DNA of 32,224 bases from Spirochaetaceae bacterium (GTDB lineage Bacteria > Spirochaetota > Spirochaetia > Treponematales > Breznakiellaceae): the NCBI GenBank assembly GCA_031288215.1, contig JAITRV010000023.1:1-32224 (forward strand), in the 5' to 3' direction. The translations under genes and the position numbers were made by a program. A model generated the notes under the pieces. It was not told the origin of the DNA and did no database searches. It worked only from the letters and a program-made list of their open reading frames with translations. Of this stretch, positions 16,377 through 24,034 are shown piece by piece (within the stretch, counting starts at the first letter, position 1; every line of letters starts with the position of its first letter).

Positions 16377-17066
16377 ATGACCATACAGGAAGGGTTCAAA
16401 AAGATTGAGGTCTTCAAGAAGGTTAATCCCGCTTCAATAACGAATCTTCTGCCCTATGCCCGGTTGAGGAGTTTTCATAAAGGGGAAACCCTCTTTGTGG
16501 AGAAAGATGAAGGGGGCAGCCTCTTTTTTCTCGTTGACGGCATTGCCGCCCTGTATAAGCTCCACAGCAACGGCGATAAACGGACGGTCTTTATATATGG
16601 AGCCGGGGCACTGCTGAATGAGATGATCCTTGATTATAAGCCGGTTTCGATAAACGCCGAAGCCCTCAGGGATTCGCAGGTATTATGCCTGAATCGAAGC
16701 CGGTTTCTATCGGCCTGTGCCAGGGATTTCGGCCTCAGCAAAGCGGTGATGGATACGATGACCCTGCAAATCCGCCGCCTCTACCGGCTGATGAAAAATA
16801 CCGCCCTCAACGTCCGGGGGGATAAACGCATCGTCGCCCGGCTCTGGAAATTATCCCGGGATTTTGGGCGTCTGACTCCCCGGGGCACGGAGATCGATTT
16901 CGATTTAACCATCACCCAGTTTGCGGAACTGCTGGGCGCCCAACGGGAGACCATATCCCGTCAGATACAGATCCTCTCGAAGCAGGGAATCATAATCCTT
17001 GATAAAAAACGGTTCATCATCCCTGACCGGGATAAGCTGTTACAGTATTTTAGTTCCCCTTCATGA
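16377..17066 (+). CDS. Crp/Fnr-family transcriptional regulator
   Basis: 229 residues. N-terminal cyclic-nucleotide-binding-type beta roll (about 10-115), a dimerisation helix (118-145) and a winged helix-turn-helix (178-202, T-Q-F-A-E-L-L-G-A-Q-R-E-T-I-S-R). The recognition helix carries R190-E191-T192 and R195, the residues with which Crp reads TGTGA half-sites. Only two cysteines (104, 114) are present, so there is no Fnr Fe-S sensor, and the Crp cAMP-contact motif R-x-A-x-V-x-A is not evident; the ligand is unknown. HcpR-type nitrosative-stress regulators of anaerobes are one candidate class. It sits directly before the reductase locus, whose promoter has a matching operator. Confidence 0.88.
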   Translation: MTIQEGFKKIEVFKKVNPASITNLLPYARLRSFHKGETLFVEKDEGGSLFFLVDGIAALYKLHSNGDKRTVFIYGAGALLNEMILDYKPVSINAEALRDSQVLCLNRSRFLSACARDFGLSKAVMDTMTLQIRRLYRLMKNTALNVRGDKRIVARLWKLSRDFGRLTPRGTEIDFDLTITQFAELLGAQRETISRQIQILSKQGIIILDKKRFIIPDRDKLLQYFSSPS

Positions 17067-17115
17067 ATACATACCGGTAGGTATATAAAGCAGCCATCAA
17101 AAAAATATCATAAAA

Positions 17116-17131
17116 CGTGATGATCCTCACA
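17116..17131 (+). promoter_or_regulatory. Crp-type operator upstream of the TDT/reductase operon
   Basis: CGTGA-TGATCC-TCACA, one mismatch from the Crp-family consensus TGTGA-N6-TCACA. Its centre (17123.5) is 41.5 bp before a start point near 17165 predicted from a -10 TACCAT at 17153-17158, the exact spacing of a class II Crp-activated promoter. Confidence 0.6.
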
Positions 17132-17230
17132 GAAGGCACAGCATTCTTGTGATACCATAGAAGAGATGGTCATGTCATTTCTGCACAGGTCCGCAGTGAA
17201 AAGTTTTTGAATAAGAAAAGGAGTGTATGT

Positions 17231-18217
17231 ATGGAAACGAATCGGAGTAAAGGGAGCTTTTATGAAGCAATTGCCGAACTACCCATAGGGGCGGTCGCGT
17301 CGATGGTTGGTGCGGCAACGCTGTCAAATGTGTGGAACAGCTTAGGATACACCTGGATCCGCAACATTACTATGGGCTGTGCCGCAATTCTGTGGATTCT
17401 TGCGCTGGTGAAGATCATCGGTCATTTCCGGGTATTCAAAACGGAATATAAAAACGTAGTCCCCGCCAGCCTCTATGCGGTCTTCTTTATGCTGCTCATG
17501 ATCCTCAGCGCATGGCTATACCAATGGATTCCTGAAATCGCAAAAGCGCTGTTTGTATGCGCGGTTCTGCTTGATGCCCTGCATATCATGATCTTCGTAT
17601 TCCGTCATATCCTTAAGGGGGTCAAAATTGAGACCTTTGTCCCGAGTTGGTTTGTTACCTTTAACGGCATTATGGTATCCACCGTGGTGGGTCATACCTT
17701 TATACCGGGATTTTCACGGATCATCCTGTATTATGGGTTGACCGTATACTTCATCGGCATTCTGTTTATGATAATCCGGCTGGTAAAATATCCTCTGGGA
17801 ACTCCTCTGCTGCATACGAAGGCAATAGTGCTTGCGCCGGTCAGTCTGTGCCTGGTCAGTTACCTCAATGTAGAACCGGAACCGGCGGTGGGGCTTATCC
17901 TTTTGCTGTACGGAATGCTCCTCCTCTCGCTCCTCTACATACTCCTCAAGATTCCCCGCTTTTTTTCCGTACCCTTTAATCCTGGTTTTGCCGGCTTGAC
18001 CTTCCCTATGGCTATCGGCGCGGTGGCCTCTTTCCGGATGGCCGGGTGGCTTACTCATATCGGGTATGAAAACTGGGGCAGCCTCGTTCGGGATATTTTC
18101 GGGATACAGACCTATCTCACAACGGCGATCATCGCCTTTGTGATGTTTAACTTTCTACAAAGAGGTTATGCCCGCTGTGCCGGCCTGTTCACCAATACAA
18201 ACGCCCTGCAGGCGTAG
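17231..18217 (+). CDS. TDT-family (TehA/Mae1/SLAC1-like) anion transporter
   Basis: 328 residues from ATG 17231, which has AGGAG 7 nt upstream; a TTG 24 bp earlier is less likely. About ten hydrophobic helices with few charges. G-A-V-A-S-M-V-G-A-A-T-L-S-N near the N terminus and N-P-G-F-A-G-L-T-F-P-M-A-I-G-A-V-A-S near the C terminus fit the tellurite-resistance/dicarboxylate transporter family, which also includes SLAC1-type anion (nitrate/chloride) channels and the Ssu1 sulfite pump. As first gene of the reductase operon it may move nitrate, nitrite or sulfite; the substrate is not shown by the sequence. Confidence 0.8.
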   Translation: METNRSKGSFYEAIAELPIGAVASMVGAATLSNVWNSLGYTWIRNITMGCAAILWILALVKIIGHFRVFKTEYKNVVPASLYAVFFMLLMILSAWLYQWIPEIAKALFVCAVLLDALHIMIFVFRHILKGVKIETFVPSWFVTFNGIMVSTVVGHTFIPGFSRIILYYGLTVYFIGILFMIIRLVKYPLGTPLLHTKAIVLAPVSLCLVSYLNVEPEPAVGLILLLYGMLLLSLLYILLKIPRFFSVPFNPGFAGLTFPMAIGAVASFRMAGWLTHIGYENWGSLVRDIFGIQTYLTTAIIAFVMFNFLQRGYARCAGLFTNTNALQA

Positions 18218-18238
18218 TACCACCAGGAGAAGACCGCC

Positions 18239-20332
18239 ATGACAAAGATACAGACGACCTGTAATTATTGCTCCCTGGCCTGCAACGTGGATATGTATGT
18301 GGAAGATAACCGTATAACCCGTATCCTGCCCTCTAAAGCGTATCCGGTGAACCGGGGCTTTGCCTGCATTAAAGGGCTTTCTCTGGACAGGCAGGGGACC
18401 GTACAAGGGCCGCGCCCCTTGCCGAGGATCCGGCGGGCGGACGGGACAGCGGAATGGGTAAGCTGGGATGAAGGTCTCCGGTACTGTTCCGGCCGGATTC
18501 GGGACTTGCAGCATCAATACGGCCTTCAGAGTGTGGCCGCCATCAGCACCGGTCAGCTTACCCTTGAAGAGATGGCTTTGCTGGGGCACCTGTGCAGGGA
18601 TTACCTCAAGATCCCCCTGGACGGCAATACCCGTCTCTGCATGGCGACTTCGGTGGTCGCCCATAAACAATCCTTTGGCTTTGACGCGCCTCCCTACACC
18701 CTGGCTGACATCGAGTCTTCGGATCTCCTCATATTTATCGGGGCTAATCCTGTGGTCGCCCATCCGGTCCTTTGGGACAGGGTACGGTTTAACGGCGGCC
18801 ATGCCCATAAAATTATTGTCATCGACCCCCGCAGATCCGAGACCGCGGAGAATGCGGATGAATGGTACGGAATCAAGCCTAAAAGCGATCTGACCTTACT
18901 CTACACCCTGGCGAATGTACTCATCCGGAACAATTGGATTGACCAGGCTTATATTGACGCCCACACCGAGGGATTTCAGGATTTCCGCGGCCATGTGGCG
19001 GCCTTTACGCCGGAAAAGACCGAAGCCCTTACCGGCATATCCCCTGAAAGGCTTGAACATCTGGCGGCCCTGATCCATCAGGGGAAAGCGGTCTCCCTGT
19101 GGTGGACCATGGGGGTTAATCAGGGATACCAGGCAGTACGGACCGCCCAGGGTATCATTAATATCGCCTTGATGACCGGTAATATGGGGCGTCCCGGTAC
19201 CGGGGCCAACTCCTTGACCGGTCAGGTGAACGCCATGGGGTCCCGGCTCTTTTCCAACACCGCGGGTTTATACGGCGGGGGAGATTACGATAATCCTGTC
19301 CGGAGGGAAGCGGTCTGCCGGGCCCTGCATTGCGATGATGCCATGCTGCCGCTGAAGCCGACCATACCTTACTCGGCAATCATTGAGGGGATCATTGCCG
19401 GGGATATCAAAGCCCTCTGGATACTCTGTACTAATCCCCGCCATTCCTGGACGAATAACGATACCTTCCGGCAGGCGGTTGAAAAACTGGATCTCTTTAT
19501 TGTTCAGGATGTCTACGGGGATACCGACAGTTCGGCGATATGTGACGTGTTTCTGCCGGTATGTCCGGGGATAAAAAAAGAAGGCACCATGATCAATACC
19601 GAACGGCGGCTGTCCGCCCTGCGGCCGGTTTTACCCCGGGGGCCGGAGGAGCGGAATGATTTTGAGGTGATCCTCGCCATGGGTGAGGCCCTGGGCATGG
19701 GAAAAGCCCTTGACGGGTGGCGCAGTCCCCGGGAGGTTTTTGACCTGATGCGGGAATGTTCCCGGGGAATGCCCTGCGATATTACCGGAGTATCCTACGA
19801 TGCCCTTCCGGAATCCAGCGGGATTCAATGGCCTTTTCCTGAAAAGGCCGGAGCCGGCTCAGACCAGCGCCGTCTTTTTGAGGATGGACGCTACTATACC
19901 CCCAACGGTAAGGCCCGATTCGTCTTTGAAGCGGTGGCGGAAAATCCGACCCCTTTGAGCGAAACCTATCCCTACTATCTGAATACCGGGAGAGGTTCGG
20001 TAGGGCAGTGGCATACCCAAACCCGTACCCGGGAAGTGATCTTTGTGGCGGATGTCAGTATCAAGGCGGCCTATGTGCATCTTAATCCGGTATTGGCCCA
20101 GGAATACGGCCTCAAGGAGAACGATCCCGTGGAAATATACGCTCAAAACGGTAAAAGCGCGGTATTTACGGTGAGACTGAGTAATCAGGTAGATTACGGT
20201 CAGATCTACGCGCCGTTACACTACATTGAGACGAACAGGCTCACGCCTTCCCTGTATGATCCTTATTCAAAAGAGCCTTCTTTCAAATTTGAGCCGGTAC
20301 GGATTCAGAAATATGGAGGTATCCAGGGATGA
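18239..20332 (+). CDS. Molybdopterin oxidoreductase, cytoplasmic NarB/Nas-like nitrate reductase
   Basis: 697 residues, no Tat signal, so cytoplasmic. N-terminal [4Fe-4S] motif C8-x2-C11-x3-C15-x27-C43. The segment S-T-G-Q-L-T-L-E-E-M followed by N-T-R-L-C-M-A-T-S-V (Cys134 as probable Mo ligand) and F-G-F-D-A-P-P resembles assimilatory nitrate reductases, as do W-T-M-G-V-N-Q-G, G-R-P-G-T-G-A-N-S-L-T-G-Q-x-N-A-M-G and W-H-T-Q-T-R-T near the C terminus. The ligand is Cys with no in-frame TGA, against a selenoprotein formate dehydrogenase. Substrate is inferred; a related oxyanion is possible. AGGAG precedes the ATG, and the stop overlaps the next ATG. Confidence 0.85.
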   Translation: MTKIQTTCNYCSLACNVDMYVEDNRITRILPSKAYPVNRGFACIKGLSLDRQGTVQGPRPLPRIRRADGTAEWVSWDEGLRYCSGRIRDLQHQYGLQSVAAISTGQLTLEEMALLGHLCRDYLKIPLDGNTRLCMATSVVAHKQSFGFDAPPYTLADIESSDLLIFIGANPVVAHPVLWDRVRFNGGHAHKIIVIDPRRSETAENADEWYGIKPKSDLTLLYTLANVLIRNNWIDQAYIDAHTEGFQDFRGHVAAFTPEKTEALTGISPERLEHLAALIHQGKAVSLWWTMGVNQGYQAVRTAQGIINIALMTGNMGRPGTGANSLTGQVNAMGSRLFSNTAGLYGGGDYDNPVRREAVCRALHCDDAMLPLKPTIPYSAIIEGIIAGDIKALWILCTNPRHSWTNNDTFRQAVEKLDLFIVQDVYGDTDSSAICDVFLPVCPGIKKEGTMINTERRLSALRPVLPRGPEERNDFEVILAMGEALGMGKALDGWRSPREVFDLMRECSRGMPCDITGVSYDALPESSGIQWPFPEKAGAGSDQRRLFEDGRYYTPNGKARFVFEAVAENPTPLSETYPYYLNTGRGSVGQWHTQTRTREVIFVADVSIKAAYVHLNPVLAQEYGLKENDPVEIYAQNGKSAVFTVRLSNQVDYGQIYAPLHYIETNRLTPSLYDPYSKEPSFKFEPVRIQKYGGIQG

Positions 20333-20736
20333 TACGAATACGCATTGACCGATCAAAATGTATAGGATGCCTCACCTGTGTTTCCGCCTGTATCGTATTC
20401 CATGAGGCTTCCGACAGCCGTAACCGGGTCGTTATTGACAGTTTCAACAAACCGGCTCCGATCTTCTGCCGTCATTGTACCCTTCCGGAATGTGTATACA
20501 CCTGCATGACCGGCGCCATGACAAAAAACGCGGAAACCGGTTTTGTCGAACACAACCCCCGCCATTGCGCAAAATGCGGTATGTGCATCATGGCCTGCCC
20601 CTATGGGGTTTTGAAACCGGATCGCATCAGCGGCGATATTATGAAATGCGATATGTGCGGAACCAGGCGGGAAGGCCCGCTGTGTGTAGAAAAATGTCCC
20701 ATGGGGGCCCTTGAACAAAGGGAGGTCTATCAATGA
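20329..20736 (+). CDS. Four-cluster [4Fe-4S] ferredoxin-type electron transfer subunit
   Basis: 135 residues with 16 cysteines in four groups: C11-x2-C14-x2-C17-x3-C21, C-x2-C-x4-C-x3-C, C-A-K-C-G-M-C-I-M-A-C-P, and C-D-M-C with C-V-E-K-C-P. This is the HycB/CooF/DmsB type of electron wire that accompanies molybdopterin enzymes. It overlaps genes on both sides by 4 bp (ATGA), so it is coupled to the reductase before it and the FAD protein after it. Probable role: carry electrons from the FAD protein to the molybdenum enzyme. Confidence 0.93.
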   Translation: MIRIRIDRSKCIGCLTCVSACIVFHEASDSRNRVVIDSFNKPAPIFCRHCTLPECVYTCMTGAMTKNAETGFVEHNPRHCAKCGMCIMACPYGVLKPDRISGDIMKCDMCGTRREGPLCVEKCPMGALEQREVYQ

Positions 20737-21974
20737 TGGGGACGAAATATATAATCCTTGGGGCTTCCGCCGCGGGACTCAATGCCGCGTCTGCCCTGCG
20801 GGCCCGGGACCCGGAGGCTGATATCCTTTTGGTTTCCACGGATAACCGGATCTATTCCCGCTGTATCCTGCATCATTATATTGCAGGTTCACGGGATGCG
20901 AAGGGTCTTGAATTCGTAGAAGACGGATTTATCGAAAAGCACCGAATCCACTGGAAAGCGGGGATCAGCGCCCACGGGGTGGATCTTGGCGCAAAGAAGA
21001 TTTTCCTCTCGGACGGAAGTCAGGAGTCCTATGACAAATTACTCATCGCCACCGGCGCTTCTACCGCCTTCCCGCCGATTGCGGGTATGAAGGAAATCCG
21101 CCGGGGCCTTTATGGGCTGCGTACGTTTGAGGATGCGCAGGCCATAAAAAGCGCGGCGGCCCAGGCACAAAACATCGCCATCCTGGGAGCGGGTCTTATC
21201 GGTATTGACGCCGCGGCAGGCATGTTGGGCTTTAACCGGCCGATCACCATTATTGAACGGACATCGCACATGCTCTCCCTCCAATTGGATGAAACCGCCG
21301 CCGCGGCCTATCAGGAGGCCTTTGCCGCCCGGGGGGTCCGCCAAATCTACGGTATCGGAGCGGAGAAGGTTCTCTTGGATGATACGGGAACCCTCACCGG
21401 CATCCTTTTGTCTCATGGAGAGACGATTCCCTGTGATATGCTTATTTGCGCTACCGGGGTTCGTTCCAATGTTCGGTTCCTCCAGGAGAGCGGTCTGGTT
21501 CTGGATGAACGGGGGCTTGCCTTCGACCATCGGGGACGAACCAGTGATCCTTCGGTGTATGGGGCGGGAGACGTGGGAGGGAAGAACCCGGTCTGGCCGA
21601 AGGCGGTGAAAGAAGGCATCGTCGCGGGAATCAACATGACCGGGGGCAACGTTCAGATGGATGATTTTTTCGTCAGTAAGGCAACCATGAATTTCCTGGG
21701 CATCCTTACCCTGTCCCTGGGGATGCACACGGCCCCCCCTGACGAAGCCTACGTTACGGTGACGGCCCGGGAGGGGAAAAATTACAAGAAGGTGATCCAT
21801 AAAGAGGGGAAGATCTATGGGGCGCTTATTCAGGGGGATCTCTCCTATGCGGGAATATTGACCCAACTCATCAAAGCCCGCATCGACATATCCCGGATTA
21901 GTAAGCCCCTCTACCGCATTGATTATTCTGATTTTTTTAACCAGACCGAAGCTCTTGAATTTGCCTTCGATTAG
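20733..21974 (+). CDS. NAD(P)H/FAD oxidoreductase, NirB/NasB N-terminal type
   Basis: 413 residues. FAD-binding I-L-G-A-S-A-A-G-L-N-A-A at the N terminus, I-A-T-G-A-S, NAD(P)H-binding I-L-G-A-G-L-I-G-I-D-A-A near residue 150, and V-Y-G-A-G-D-V near 270. No redox-active disulfide, so it is not a lipoamide-type enzyme. It resembles the flavin module of NADH-nitrite reductase NirB and of NasB, here as a separate protein. A second ATG (20736) is an alternative start. The stop codon lies in the first unit of a tandem repeat. Confidence 0.85.
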   Translation: MMGTKYIILGASAAGLNAASALRARDPEADILLVSTDNRIYSRCILHHYIAGSRDAKGLEFVEDGFIEKHRIHWKAGISAHGVDLGAKKIFLSDGSQESYDKLLIATGASTAFPPIAGMKEIRRGLYGLRTFEDAQAIKSAAAQAQNIAILGAGLIGIDAAAGMLGFNRPITIIERTSHMLSLQLDETAAAAYQEAFAARGVRQIYGIGAEKVLLDDTGTLTGILLSHGETIPCDMLICATGVRSNVRFLQESGLVLDERGLAFDHRGRTSDPSVYGAGDVGGKNPVWPKAVKEGIVAGINMTGGNVQMDDFFVSKATMNFLGILTLSLGMHTAPPDEAYVTVTAREGKNYKKVIHKEGKIYGALIQGDLSYAGILTQLIKARIDISRISKPLYRIDYSDFFNQTEALEFAFD

Positions 21975-22098
21975 AGGTTTTTTGTAGAAGTTTTTTGTAG
22001 AGGTTTTTTGATTAAAGGTTCTTTGATTAGAGGTTTTTTGATTTAAGGTTTTTTAATGAGCGGCTCCTTCATGAGCGGCTTCTTAATTCTTTTTTGGT
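21969..22098 (+). repeat. Degenerate 13-15-bp tandem repeats between the FAD gene and asrA
   Basis: About eight units of the form (AT)TAGAGGTTTTTTG in a row; the last two read ATGAGCGGCTYCTT. The later units are 15 bp, so one frame (from 22002) reads a five-residue period G-F-L-I-K, G-S-L-I-R, G-F-L-I-stop, G-F-L-M-S. The tract includes the stop codon of the preceding gene. No start with a ribosome site was found, so it is not called coding. A GGAGG site for asrA follows. Confidence 0.75.
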
Positions 22099-22140
22099 AA
22101 GGAGGATGCCAGTGACCATTTACAAGAGGAGGAAAAATAC

Positions 22141-23190
22141 ATGGGTTTTTACATATCTCCGGCAGGACTGAACCGGGTCCTCGCCCGTTTAAGGGAAGAG
22201 TATGACCTTTTTGCGCCCCGGCGGTTTGAAAGGGGACACGCCTTTTCCGGCATGGATCAGGTGCGCTACGCGCCCGTCACGGGTATTGAGGAGGTGGTCT
22301 TTGATCAGAAATCAGCCTACTCCTTCAAGGAGTGCCTGCTGCCAATCACCCAAAACCTCTTTTTCTTTACCGAAGAACAGGTCAAAGTATCGAATCCCCC
22401 TTCCAAAAGACGTATTCTGTTTCTGCGGAGCTGTGATATCCACAGCATCAAGCGGCTTGATGCGCACTATCTGGGCAACGGCAGAGAAGATTACTACTAC
22501 CGCCGTATTCGTCAGGGGATCCGGATCGTTTTAATGGGATGCCGTACGCCCTTTGAAAGCTGTTTTTGTACCGCCATGGGAACAAACCGCCCGGATGCCT
22601 ACGACATGTATATTGAAGCCGCTGATGACGGGTACTTGATTGATTGTAAAACCCCTGAATGGGATCGTCTTTTTGATGAGTATCCCCGGGAAACGCGGGA
22701 AGTATGTCCCGCCTTTGTAAACGAGACGACCGCCCTCACGGAAACCGTCGATGCCATCCCCGAACATCTTGGTCCTGAAGCGGCGGCCCTCCCTCTGTGG
22801 GATGAATATGACAGCCGCTGTATTAATTGCGGCCGTTGTAATTTTGTCTGTCCGACCTGCGGCTGTTATACGATGCAGGACATTTTTTTTAGTGATAACG
22901 GCAAAGCCGGGGAACGCCGCCGGGTATGGGCATCCTGCATGGTTGACGGCTTTACCGATGTGGCCGGGGGCGGTTCCTACCGGCAAAAAAACGGCCAGCG
23001 GATGCGGTTTAAGGTGCTCCATAAAATCTTGGATTTCAAAAAACGATTCGGCTATCATCTCTGTGTCGGCTGCGGCCGTTGCGATGATATATGTCCTGAA
23101 TATATTTCTTTTTCCCATATTATTAACACGCTGAACCGTATCACGGCGGCATCACCGGGAACCCCCAAAGGAGGTACCATAAACCAATGA
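22141..23190 (+). CDS. asrA: Anaerobic sulfite reductase subunit A (AsrA)
   Basis: 349 residues. The C-terminal third holds two ferredoxin motifs: C-I-N-C-G-R-C-N-F-V-C-P (from Cys227) with C-G-C-Y just after, and C-V-G-C-G-R-C-D-D-I-C-P. R-F-K-V-L-H-K and the R-S-C-D segment near residue 98 are also usual for AsrA, which passes electrons from AsrB to AsrC. AAGAGGAGG stands before the ATG. It overlaps asrB by 4 bp. Confidence 0.92.
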   Translation: MGFYISPAGLNRVLARLREEYDLFAPRRFERGHAFSGMDQVRYAPVTGIEEVVFDQKSAYSFKECLLPITQNLFFFTEEQVKVSNPPSKRRILFLRSCDIHSIKRLDAHYLGNGREDYYYRRIRQGIRIVLMGCRTPFESCFCTAMGTNRPDAYDMYIEAADDGYLIDCKTPEWDRLFDEYPRETREVCPAFVNETTALTETVDAIPEHLGPEAAALPLWDEYDSRCINCGRCNFVCPTCGCYTMQDIFFSDNGKAGERRRVWASCMVDGFTDVAGGGSYRQKNGQRMRFKVLHKILDFKKRFGYHLCVGCGRCDDICPEYISFSHIINTLNRITAASPGTPKGGTINQ

Positions 23191-24008
23191 GCCATAAGGA
23201 ATGCGAATCGACATTGGAATCCAACGACTATCTGCCGTTCCCTTCAGAAATCGTGGAACTGGTAAAACATACCGATACCGAATATACCTTCAGGATGTCC
23301 TATACAGGAAACGTTAAGCCGGGGCAGTTTTTTGAAATATCCATCCCCAAGGTTGGGGAAGCCCCTATTTCCGTCAGCGGCATAGGGGAAGGTACCGTGG
23401 ATCTGACTATCCGAAAAGCCGGTACCGTAACCGGACATATCTTTGAATGCCGTCCGGGAGACGCCCTGTTTATGCGGGGGCCCTATGGGAACGGTTTCGA
23501 TATTGAGGATTACCGTCACCGGGAGTTGTTTATTATTGCCGGCGGGACCGGTTTCTCTCCGGTTCGGGGGGTGGCGGACTATTTCTTCCGGCATCCCGGT
23601 GAAACCAAGGGACTGACGATAGCGGCGGGGTTCAAAACCCCGAAGGATATTTTATTCCGGGATGATTTCATCCGGTGGAAAACAAGAGGGCGGGTTGTCG
23701 TCACGGTGGACAGCGCCGCCGGGGACACGGCTTATCCCGTGGGGCTGGTTACCGGGTATATTCCCGTCTTGGAAATAGAAGATCCCAAAGAAGCGGCGGC
23801 TATTGTGGTGGGACCTCCGGCGATGATGCGTTTTAGTGTGGCGGGATTACTTGATAAGGGGTTTCCGGAATCGCATATTTGGGTTTCCTATGAGCGTAAA
23901 ATGTGCTGCGGAATCGGTAAATGCGGCCATTGCCGGATAAACGATAGCTATGTCTGTGTTGACGGTCCGGTCTTTTTGTTAAGCCGGGCAAAAGCGCTTC
24001 TTGATTAG
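23187..24008 (+). CDS. asrB: Anaerobic sulfite reductase subunit B (AsrB)
   Basis: 273 residues, ferredoxin-NADP reductase fold. F-R-M-S-Y and G-Q-F-F-E-I-S-I-P lie in the FAD part, G-G-T-G-F-S-P-V-R-G in the NAD(P)H part, and the C-terminal C-C-G-I-G-K-C-G-H-C with a later V-C-V-D-G-P provides the [2Fe-2S]-binding cysteines, as in PyrK-like flavoproteins. It accepts electrons from NADH. ATGA coupling to asrA; 26 bp to asrC. Confidence 0.93.
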   Translation: MSHKECESTLESNDYLPFPSEIVELVKHTDTEYTFRMSYTGNVKPGQFFEISIPKVGEAPISVSGIGEGTVDLTIRKAGTVTGHIFECRPGDALFMRGPYGNGFDIEDYRHRELFIIAGGTGFSPVRGVADYFFRHPGETKGLTIAAGFKTPKDILFRDDFIRWKTRGRVVVTVDSAAGDTAYPVGLVTGYIPVLEIEDPKEAAAIVVGPPAMMRFSVAGLLDKGFPESHIWVSYERKMCCGIGKCGHCRINDSYVCVDGPVFLLSRAKALLD

Positions 24009-24034
24009 TACGCTTTTTGATGAGGAGAAATCGA

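Noticed and set aside
17067..17090. Terminator after the Crp-like gene
   Set aside because: CATACC/GGTATA-type dyad has only about 5 bp of stem and no T-tract; it could be an operator but evidence is too thin.
18239..20332. Formate dehydrogenase with selenocysteine
   Set aside because: Cys134 fills the ligand place, there is no in-frame TGA, and flanking motifs are nitrate-reductase-like.
20733..21974. Rubredoxin reductase partner of the rubredoxin at 8106
   Set aside because: The fold fits, but its overlap with the ferredoxin and Mo-enzyme genes makes a reductase-chain role much more likely.
21969..22098. CRISPR array
   Set aside because: Units are 13-15 bp, contiguous, degenerate and without spacers.
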